From Actinernus sp. WN-2022 (taxonomy: Eukaryota > Cnidaria > Anthozoa > Actiniaria > Actinernidae), in assembly GCA_030867875.1 (NCBI GenBank), contig JAOWCC010001589.1, positions 86,823,537-86,887,536 of the forward strand: 64,000 bases of DNA, read 5' to 3'. Position 1 is the first letter of the stretch. The number at the start of each line of letters is the position of its first letter. The position numbers were made by a program, and so were the translations under genes. Of this stretch, positions 13,493 through 25,400 are shown in pieces. The notes under the pieces were generated by a model. The model ran no database searches. It was not told the origin of the DNA and was given only the letters and a program-made list of their open reading frames with translations.

Positions 13493-16400
13493 TTCACTCC
13501 CCCTCCCTACAGACTGGCCAGGAACAGATAAGGTGTTGACCATTTCTTCTTCCTCTTCTATTCTGTACAAGGGTGGACATAAACGAATCTGCATGGTTTG
13601 TTATTTCACGAAAGAGTAGAGGATTTTCTCCTGACACATAAACAGCCTTGTATTCTGAGGTCCTTACAATCACTCATGATTGTAAACTGCACGGCAGTGC
13701 ATATTGTGCCACAAAAGCAGTGTCAAAAATAACCTTACATGAAGTGCATTTGAATATATCCATATAGAATTTGTGCTATATTTAACAAATAAAGAAGCCT
13801 TAGCCATGTTTTATACTATCATAAAACACGATGGGCATTTGAGAACATGAGAAAAATGTTAAAGCACAAGCCGAAGGCGCGTGCTTTCAACATTTCTAGA
13901 GTGTTCTCAAATGACCAGAGTTTTATAATATAGATTACGCGCGCGATGAAAGGAAACCGCCAGTTGAAAACTATATAACATGGCTAACCATGTTATATAC
14001 TCTGATAAAACATGGCTTCTTAGTCAATCAGAGCGCGCGTACTATTGTATCTATATTATAAAAATGAATATAAGCTTGTATTACCTTTTTTACCTAATTT
14101 ACATCATCACTTAGGCTGACAGAATTAGTTACAGTTATTGTAAACAAATAAAACTTTACAGTATTGTTACATTTTACTGTGACAGTCACACAGTGACACT
14201 AGACAAGTGACATCAGAAAGGCTTAGATACATGGCCAGTCTTAGCCAAACATGTAATTTTACAAATTTATCATATACCTCTTGTTCTATTAATTCTAGGT
14301 CACAAGCTTCCAGCTAAGTGTAAGTTTTCATCATAAAAAAATAATGAAGGAAATGTATTTCACATAGCATGTAGTGTCAAGAAGATTCAAGTGGATCCTC
14401 CCTCCCCTCCCCTGCTCCCTCTCACCCACCCCCCCCCCCCCCCCCCCCCCTCACACACACACACACACCACCATAGTAACCATATGACATTGTCCCAAAC
14501 ATTGAAATTATTCTCATATGTTAATTGCCACAGGAAACCCAAGCTCTGTAAATGGCAATATTTACTAGCATTAGATTTTTGGGATTTTTTGGGGTAAAAA
14601 GCACTAAAATTGCAGCCACATACAGCCCATGAACAAATAAACACCCTGTAAGTTTTATTCGTTTTTATTCAATGTTATATAGCTTAGAAAATGCAAGAAG
14701 AAAAAATCCATACAAATGGTAGTAAAATAATATTGCCTTTTACAGAGCATGGCAGGGGTTTCAATAGAAGGCGGCTACCGGCGATAAAACCGCCGGTTAC
14801 TTTGCTTCTTACCGCCGGCTACTTCACACGATTGTTGTGTTTTTTTGTTAAGTGTTGAGTAAAGTTTACTAGGTAAACCACCGCCTCTAACGTCAGGACC
14901 ACCGGTTGCCTAAAAACTTATTGAAACCCCTGCATGGGTTACCTGTGGTTTCGATATGGTAACTAAAGTTGTTATTAGTTAGTACAGTCAAACCCCACTT
15001 TATGGACACCTGCTTAATACAAACACCTCATTATAATGGACAGTATTTTAGTTTCCTGCATAAAGCTAATACATTTTCTCTCCCATTTAATGTGGCCACC
15101 AGCCTAAATACAAACCATGGACACATTTCCCTGCCAAACTAATACATTCTCATACAAAGTTAATTTCATTAAACCAGGACACTATTTAATAATTGGAGCA
15201 CTGTACATCGGATTCTTTCGTAAACTGCAACATGACTGGGACCAAGAGTGTAAATTTAACTCTTTCACTGCTATTGTTGAGTAAACTCTACATCCAGTTT
15301 CATGTTTCCCAGTGCTGATGTAGAGTTTACTCAACATCGTGAACAGTCCCAGAAAAAAGTTCGAAATTAGCATATTTTAGGCAACCATGTGATCAATCAT
15401 GTGACTAATTAGCAGACATTATGCATAACTAGATTCAGAATTATATTTTGTACATATCTGGAAGATTTCATGTCAGTACCCTTAATTGAACTCGAGAAAT
15501 TAAAGAAATTGTCATGGTGGTCAGAAAAGTGATTTAAGTTCAGAAATATCTAGCATTATGGGCAAAATTACCACACAGAATGTAGCAGCGAAAGAGTTAA
15601 TACAATTTTATAAAATTCATAACTTAATTATTTTATTTTATTTTTAAATGAACCTCACCACAAGAAAGATGGCATCGAAATTAGTATGTTTAACGAGTTT
15701 GAAGATGTTTGAGTAAATAATAACTGAAATTATTTAGCAAGCATTTAAAATCCCAAAAATAAGAGAGTTCAGTATGGTTTGGCGGGACTGTCAGCATCCC
15801 CCCAAATTTCAATCACTTCCTATTCAGTTCTTATTTACTCAAATATCTTCAAACTCGGTAAACATAATAATTTCCGTATGGTCTTTCTTGTCACCACAAG
15901 AAAGACCACATGGAAATTATTGTGGTGGGATTCATTTTTAAGAATAAAATAAAATAAGTTTTGAATTAGTTTAAATTTGCACACTCAGTCTCAGTCCTTT
16001 TGTAGTTTACGAAATGGTTAGACTGTAAATTTAGAGGCATGCTTGTCATCACCAATCAACTGATTACATCTGCTTGGTGGTGTCTGCCGTGTCTCTTATA
16101 GTGCGCTTACAAAATCTTGCCACAAGAAGAGCTTTAACACAACTGAACTTTGATAAGTTCCATCTTCAGTTACTTAATTACTGTACACTGACACTTTCCC
16201 CCCCGAAAAATCAACGATCCCACCTAGTTAAAGTGCTTTAAGTTGAGCGTGCATTGTAACCAAGACTCGTATACTGTAGCACACAATACATACTGTATTT
16301 AAGACGCTCAGTTTGTTGTTGTTAACGTTCTATTTTCCTTTTTACCAATAAAAACATCAATTACGTGAACCTGCTTAATAGGGACACCTCTGTGGTCCCT

Positions 16401-19400
16401 AAGCAGCATTTTAATTGGCTGTTGTTCTCCGTCATAGATATCATACACACCGTAGGCCCAATTGGTAAAAATGAAGATCTTCTGAGAAAATGTTACAGCA
16501 ATTGCCTAAGACTTGCCAAGGAGAACAATATCAGATCCCTGGTAAGTTATTCTGCAGCACAAATTGTAACAAAACGCGGTACCTTTTAGGGTGTCGTCTG
16601 TTTATTTGCCCGAATGCGCTTTACAATCTTCATAAGATTAAAACTAATTACAACAACAACAAAAAGCGGAATAGTAACAATAACAAATTCATCTAATAGA
16701 ATATCTTCATAAAATGATCAAACACTAACTATAGTAAACTAAATAAAATAAATGAAGTAAATAAATAACATCAAAAAACTTAATTGATGGTTTTACATTT
16801 AAACAACTGAACTGACTCGCTTATTCTTAGTTCTGTCGATAGTTCATTCCATAACTTTGGCGCACAAACGGAGAACGCTCTAGCGCCATAAGACTTGAGA
16901 CGATGTGCAGGTTGCTGAAGCAGTAGCTTATCAGCCGACCTTAGAGCACGTCGCGGAACATATGGATCTAACAACTCACTTAAATAAACAGGCGCAACTC
17001 CATTAATAACCTTATAAGTGTATAGCAGAATTTTAAATACGATTCGCTGCTCCACTGGGAGCCAGTGTAACTCAAAACGTAGAGGTGTGATATGATCACA
17101 CTTGCGCACCAGTGAAATAAGCCTAGCGGCTGAATTTTGCACATACTGCATGTAATCGCTGAATAAGGTGACATGGGAGCCCGTACAATAGAGCATTACA
17201 ACTATCGATTCTAGATATAACAAATGTAAGTGTCTTGGTAGAGTCAAAGCTAATAAATCTTCTAATCTTAGAAATATTTCTAATATTATAGAAAGCGCCC
17301 TTGCAGATTTCATTAACGTGTCTCTCGAGATTCGTCGTACTATCGAAGACGACGCCAATGTTCCTTGCAGAGCAGGAGGGTACGACAGAGGAATCCCTAA
17401 CGAGAACAGACTCAAGGGGAGGCTGAACACGGCTCTTGGAGTGTAGTATCAGCAGTTCTGTCTTGTCTCCATTGATCTTAAGATTGTTCAGTACGCAGCA
17501 TCCAATAGCAGACTAGCTTGGCATTGTTGGATCAGGGACGGATGGCTTGAAAGTGAGGTACAGCTGGGTATCATCTGCGTACATATGATAAGATACGCCG
17601 TGATCACGCATGATGTCACCTAGGGGAGCAGTGTAAAACCAATACAAAATCGGCCCTAACACGGAACCTGAGGGACACCACAGTTCAATGGGCGACTGGA
17701 AGACTTAGCAGTGCCAATGCACACAAACTGCTTCCTGCAATATAAATATGAACGGAACCAGTTGTGAACAGTACCATCAATTCCGTAGCGTTCTCTCAGT
17801 CTTGTCAGTAAAACACTGATCAACTGTATCGAATGCAACTGTCACATCTAGCAATAGCATACTTACAGAGCCTCCACCATCAATGGCACGAAGAACATCG
17901 TTATGTACTCTGATGAGGGCCGACTCAGTACTATGACCAGCTTTATACGCTGATTGGCATGGTTCCTGAAGATTGTTGGTGCTCAGATGATCTTAGCTGG
18001 GAAGCCACTACCTTCTCGCATGATTTTGAAAGGAAAGGTAGATTGGAAATCGGCCTGTGATTATTAAATATTTCATAGTCCAATTGATGCCTTCTTGAGT
18101 AGAGGCCTAAGCATGGCTTCCTTTATATCATCCGTTATCTCGCCAAGCTCCAGTGAAACGTTCACAATCCTGCAAATGATGGGCAGTACTCCTTGAGTAC
18201 TGAAGCGGGGACTGGATCTAGATCACATGACTAACACCAGACTTGCCAAGCAGCGCAGACAGCCTTTCTAAATTCTTGAAATTTAACTGTGCAACAAGTA
18301 CTATCCGTATTAAACGTATTTTTACTAGACTCAGCCCTTCTTGATTCAACTAGCTCATTCTATTTTCTCGGTAAAGAAGTCGGGAAAACCCTTCTCTCAA
18401 GTTTTCGATGCAACAGACTGTCGACACTAGAGAAGAGTCCCTTAGAGTTACTGCGGTTATCTTCAATAAGATTTGAGTAGTAATTCATTTTGGCCTGGAA
18501 GACACATTTGTTTACCACAGCACAGGGCTCCTATTGATAACAGTAACATTTTGTAACTGAAAGAATTACCCTGTTGAAATAAAGGTGTCTATCTATCTAT
18601 CTATCACATTGTTCCCGATATAGATCTCCTGGTCAACAGTCAACCCTGATTCCCTCCAGCGACGCTCCAACTTCCTACGGTTCCTTTTCTCATCCTTGAT
18701 TGTATCGTTATACCAGGGGGCAGCTGGACGTAGTGTGATTGTTCGTTTAAGCAAGGGAGCATGCTTATCAAGACGCCCAGAGAGCACAGTACTGTACTGG
18801 CTTGTAAGGGCGTGCAATTTATCAGCTGGACTACACATATATCAGCCAAAGGAGAGCTTTGGATGTCATTACGAAGTTGTGAAATGTCAATCGATTTCAG
18901 TTTGCAGGACACGACAGTGTGATCTGATAACATTGGGTCGAACACAGTGAAATTGCTAGCCACGTTCTCGTCGGCTCTAGAAATAATTAAGTCGAGCGTG
19001 TGGCTGCTCTTATGAGTTGGCTCTGAAATATGGTGGATTAAATTGAAAGTGTCCAACAACTGCAAAAAGCGCTGAGCCACAGGGTCACGAGTGTTCTCAA
19101 CATGAAAGTTGAAATCGCCAATCATCAGTAAAGATTACAGACGGGGCTTAATCTCATCAGGTTTTGGTGGTCCCTTTTAGGGTTCAAAATAGAACATCTT
19201 CCATTTATTATTTATTTTTTTGGGTCCCTTTTAGGGGCATGCCCCCCGGGCTGAATACACAGCGCGAAATGATATAATACAGTCACGTGCTGATATAATA
19301 CAGTCACGTGCTGATATAATACAGTCACGTGCTGATATAATACTTCATGAACGAATGAATTGAGCTCGTGATCCCCATGGGAAGGGCTTTACTGGAAACA

Positions 19401-22400
19401 GTCACGTGCTGATATAATAATTAACGAATGAAGTGAGCTCGTGATCCCCATGGGAAAGGCGTTGCCATGGATGCTGAATGGCAAGCTATCTTTGAAAACG
19501 CTGTTTTAGGAAAATCGACAATTGATTATATTAGAGGTAGAAAATAGCATTTACAAACAGGTTTTGCTAATAACACTACCGATCTCGTACAAGTGACTTT
19601 AAATATGAATTAAGTTTTTTTTGCAACCCAGTACAACCACGTGATTGCATTCCTGCAAAAGGTCCATTGGGACCGTGACGACCAACATCCATTATCACGT
19701 GACCTGTACGTCATCCATTATCACGTGACCTGTACGTCATCCATTATCACGTGACATGTACGACATCCATTATCACGTGACCTGTACGTCATCCATTATC
19801 ACGTGACATGTACGACATCCATTATCACGTGACCTGTACGTCATCCATTATCACGTGACCTGTACGTCATCCATTATCACGTGACCTGTACGTCATCCAT
19901 TATCACGTGACATGTACGACATCCATTATCACGTGACCTGTACGACATCCATTATCACGTGACCTGTACGACATCCATTATCACGTGACCTGTACGTCAT
20001 CCATTATCACGTGACCTGTACGACATCCATTATCACGTGGCCTGTACGTCATCCATTATCACGTGACCTGTACGTCATCCATTATCACGTGACCTGTACG
20101 TCATCCATTATCACGTGACATGTACGACATCCATTATCACGTGGCCTGTACGTCATCCATTATCACGTGACCTGTACGTCATCCATTATCACGTGACATG
20201 TACGACATCCATTATCACGTGACCTGTACGACACCCATTATCACGTGACCTGTACGACACCCATTATCACGTGATGAGGCCGTACGTGTTTGACGTGAGT
20301 GGGCCGGAAAAAGCCGTTAAGCCCTGCTCGATTTGATGCTTGTTATTTCGTCGCTCAGTTGGTTAGCGGCTCAGCTCACTGGTTAGCTCAGTTGGTTAGC
20401 GGCTCAGCTCACTGGTTAGCTCAGTTGGTTAGCGGCTCAGCTCACTGGTTAGCTCAGTTGGTTAGCGGCTCAGCTCACTGGTTAGCTCAGTCAATTAAGA
20501 AAGCATCCAGAAAGTTGAAAACGGCCCAAACAATGATTGCTCATACGCGACAACATTGTTGTCCAAATTAAGTACCAGAAACGTTGCGTAGTCAATTAAT
20601 GCACGTAAACCCGTTAGACATTCCGTCTTGGCGTGCGTTCTCCATTTGATATTTCCGTTTCAGATGTCTTCATTTCTCAGCCGCGTCCTTGGGCAGGGAC
20701 GTATAAGTCGTTGGCCTTGTCTCCTTCCTCTTCTAGTCTATATGAGGGGGATATCAAAGAACCTGTTGTGTTATTTCGAGAAAGAGTAGGGAATTGTTTT
20801 GTGACACAACAGCCAGGTATTCTGAGGTACTAACAATCACTCAAACTGCACGGCAGCACATTGCGCCACAATAGCAGTCCGTATCACAAAAATAACCCTG
20901 TGAAGCGCATTTGAATATATTCATATAGAATTTGCGCTATACAAATGAATACTTATACCTATATAAATAACTTATTGACCGAATTTAATTTTTAATTTTG
21001 GTGGGTTCGTTAGGCATTCTGCTGTGTTTCCACTGGAATTTACGGTGAGTGACTTATGGTGTTTAGTATTGCGTTATTGCTTTTGTCTTCAGTAACTTGC
21101 TGATAAGTTGTAGCAACGGTGGGTGGTTGTCATGCCACGCCACATCATGTGACATCACGTGTTCTACCAACCATGCGAAAGTGAAAGAATTTGATTGATT
21201 ATAGATAATATTTATGCTACGTATTAATTGTTTCACATATTTAAAAGTGTGCTCGCTCCGTCTGTATTAGACTGTCCCTTTCATATCAAAAATATCAGTC
21301 GAGAAACAGCGATAGGCGACTCGGCCAGGACCTCTCGCTGTTATCATGCCGTGCTCAACCCATGTTTATTCGCGATATGAAAGCAACAGCCCTTCACCTC
21401 TCAAAACCTTGCATTTTATTGGACCCCATTTGGACTACACTGACAAAGAATTGCATTGTTTTAGGGTTAGGGTTTGTATTATTTCAGGGTTAGGCATTGT
21501 TTGGATAGCCAGTACTATTCCACGTTCCGAGGAGGTGAAGGCCGCCCCTGTGAAAGGGGCTGTTTTATAGCTGTATCACTGGATATCAAACTCATTGAAG
21601 GGGCTATGTCATGGTACTGCGCATGTATCGAGTGCCGCTCGGTTGGTTGGGTGTTATTGGATACAAACAGTTAAACTTCCCTCCCTCAATGCTTGATTGA
21701 AAGGGTTTTCAATATTTTCCCTGGAGACTGTTTATATAAACTGTTTGTTAGTCATTTTTGCATATTTGCTTTGAATTCCACATAGCCGAGAGGTTCGTTA
21801 GTTCATATCAAAATTGTTGGAAATAGCTGTTTCCGGCCCGGAACGCGAATGTAAAGTATATTACCGTGGCACAGCCCTTTACATAGTTTAAAAAAAACTT
21901 ATTAATAATTCATGAAGGTAAAACAAAAAAAATCAATGTGCGATAAGTGATCTGTAAATCTGATACAGATTCGATTTGCATAAACGTTTGTTTCGATTTT
22001 CTTGGCCGAAATAGGTCGTATCGCCAAAATCATTGAAAAACACGACTCTATACATCTAGACGTTTGATAAACCATATACAGAATTCGTGTTACAAATTTG
22101 TAAATCCGCTAAAGCACGGGTACTCATTCCGTATCCATTACTGACATTGAACAGCATTGAAGAGAGAATGAAACACATCCATTACTTACATTGAACAGCA
22201 TTGAACAGAGAGACAATGAAACACATTCATTACTTACATTGAACAGCATTGAACAGAGAGAGAATGAAACACATCCATTACTTACATTGAACAGCATTGA
22301 ACAGAGAGACAATGAAACACATCCATTACTTACATTGAACAGCATTGAACAGAGAGACAATGAAACACATCCATTACTTACATTAAACAGCATTGAACAG

Positions 22401-25400
22401 AGAGACAATGAAACACATCCATTACTTACATTGAACAGCATTGAACAGAGAGAGAATGAAACACATCCATTACTTACATTGAATAGCATTGAACAGAGAG
22501 ACAATGAAACACATCCATTACTTACATTGAACAGCATTGAACAGAGAGAGAATGAAACACATCCATTACTGACATTGAACAGCATTGAACAGAGAGACAA
22601 TGAAACACATACATTACTTACGTTGAACAGCATTGAACAGAGAGAGAATGAAACGCATCCATTACTGACATTGAACAGCATTGAACAGAGAGACAATGAA
22701 ACACATCCATTACTTACATTGAACAGCATCGAACAGAGAGAGAATGAAACATCCATTACTTACATTGAACAGCATCGAACAGAGAAACAATGAAACACAT
22801 CCATTACTTACACTGAACAGCATTGAACAGAGAGACAATGAAACACATCCATTACTTACACTGAACAGCATTGAACAGAGAGACAATGAAACACATCCAT
22901 TACTGACATTGAACAGCATTGAACAGAGAGAGAATGAAACACAGCCATTTGAGGATTTTCAAAGCTCCTGTATTTATTAAATTCATGAAACGATCAAAGG
23001 AAGATATGCTGAACGAAGCTTATTTGATTAACATCGAGCAATGTTTACACTACGTACCAATTCAATGAAACTTCACAGCTGTACTTTACAAGTCTGTTCA
23101 TTGAACAATGGTCAAACTTGTAGAGTACAGCTGTGCATGTTTTATTGGCTCCCAGATTGCTCGTACTGTAACTTGATACTAAAACCGAGTTCTTTTCAGG
23201 TTACCCAAACAGAGACGCTGCAGAGGTTGCCCTGGATACGGTGCGTCACTGGCTGGAAAAAGATGACAATTGTGAAAGAGTAAGAAATGAGTTCCTTCTC
23301 CAACCCGGGCCCGGTTGTTCAAAGCAAGGGTAACTTTATCCCAAGGATAGTGCTAAATGTGTAACTGTAATCTATACAGATTACAAGCTGTATCTCAGAA
23401 CTTCTTCAATCATATCGCCCTAAGCGCGCTCTTTGTTCTGCTTCTCGTGGGTTATTATCAATACCCAAGACTACAATAGTTACTATGGTGACCGTGCATT
23501 TTCAGTGGTCGAACCCAAGCTGTGGAATGCTCGGACTTCCCCCAGCCATTAAGAATGCGCCGTCAGTTGGTAGATTTAAGTCTACCCTCAAGACATGCCT
23601 CTTTAGCCAGAACACTAATCGTAAGCATATATCTTATATTATTATTTTATACATATATATTTATACATGTAAGCTCACTGTAAACTGAACGCTTTGAGGC
23701 CTTGCGTAATACGTTCTTGGAACTGTTATTACTATACTACTACAACAGGCTTTTACTACTACAACTAACTACTACAACAGCAGCAGCAGCAACAGCTTAA
23801 CCTCGGATGAAAGTTATCAATCAGTTAACCCCGGCTGGGGCGAGTAGCACTTACCCTTGCTTCAAGCAACTGGACCCAGGGCAGTTACTTGTTTGTCTGC
23901 AGTAGCTACCTGGAATACAAACAACACAGCTCAAGTTTTCCAAGTTCCCTTTGATGTGTAATATGTGAAACATGAGGGGTTGTTTTCAAATACAGCGAGA
24001 CAACCCGTCTCATTGTATTTAGAAACTCGCTTCTAAAACAAACTGCATATCGGTTTGGTCTCATTTGTTTGAAAAGAAAACGGATGCCTGTTAAGGCAGT
24101 CGTAATGATTTCTCCGTCACGCTGGCCCGTATTCGTAAAAGCTCAAATTCCTCGGTTGAACAGTGTTAGAAAGCCCTGGGACCAGATTCATTAAGCCTTA
24201 ATTAACTGAGAAACAAAATAAAGATACATGAATCATGAATCCAGCCCCTGGCGTGTTACGTTTATAGGACTTCCCATTCATCGACGATTTACTTTATTTT
24301 ATTTACGGTACTTTTCTTCTGTTCTTTTTATTCATTATAGGTGGAGCGGATCATATTTTGCACGTTTCTTCCCACAGACCAAAATATCTACGAATCTCTA
24401 ATGTTGAAGTATTTCCCGTGTAAGGAGGAAGATGACGCCGAGGATGCGGTGACAGGTAAAGGATCTTATCAAAGTATTTCCAAAGTAAAACACTGGTATA
24501 ATTAACAGAAGTCCTTATTTTCAAACTATAGGCACTTTGGTACCTAACGCTATAAACGAACGTTTTTCGTTCATTTAATGAGATGATGACGTCATGTGAC
24601 TACAACGACCAGAATCCTTTTCAAATTCTTTTTCTCATTCAGATTTGTTTAACTTCTTTGAGAATACCAAGACAATGGTCCCAATTAGAGGAACAAAAGA
24701 ATCAGCGCAAAGGATTCTGGTTGTTGTAGTCCAAGACGCCATCATGCAAATGTCCTATTTTTAATACAACTTTATATTTGGACTGTGAATAGGACTTATA
24801 ATTATTACCATTTCTATCAATAGCGCATTTTCCTTTGATTCTTGATCCGAGTACATCTTCCCTCAGCGGTAATCATGCACTCAACACTATATAAACCGTT
24901 TCCCCACCCACAATTCCCTCTTTTGCTCTGACGAAGGGCTAGCGCTCGAAACGTCAGCTGCTACTCGCTTCAAATGGCAGTTAGCGTACCTTAATCGACT
25001 TTTAGTTTATTATACCAGTGTTTTCAAACTTCCACACAATGGTAACTAGTTTCTGTAAAAGAAAACTAGTGTAGTTTTTTATAGAAACTAGTGGGGGAGG
25101 GGGGGGGGGGGGAGATAAGAGGAGGGGAGAGGGAAAGGAAGAGGAGTTAGGGGGAGTTTAAACTAGGACAAAGTAAAAGAACGGACACCATCACTGAAGC
25201 AGGGTAAACATTGAATGTTGTCTTCAAGGAATGGGGTCGGGTGGAACTTCTCGAAACGAGCGACAATATTGGCCTACCCAACAATAGAAAACACCCTAAC
25301 CTTTAGAAAGTGCAGTACAAAAACAATAGAAGTATAGTATTATGGGTGCAATCAGAATGATACAGGTCTCGAGAGGTTCCGTGCTACTCAAAGGAATGAC

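Noticed and set aside
14391..14644. Proline- and glycine-rich small proteins on both strands
   Set aside because: Products of a poly-C tract and (CA)n microsatellite.
22124..22793. Two long opposed frames (200 and 210 codons) as a repeat protein gene
   Set aside because: Both come from the 48-bp minisatellite inside MACROD intron 8; no start context, splice signal or non-repeat domain.
24640..24760. Extra MACROD exon reading [12 protein letters not shown] after a good TTCTCATTCAG acceptor
   Set aside because: It lies inside a MITE hairpin loop, and joining exon 10 straight to 25608 already keeps the frame and the family layout.
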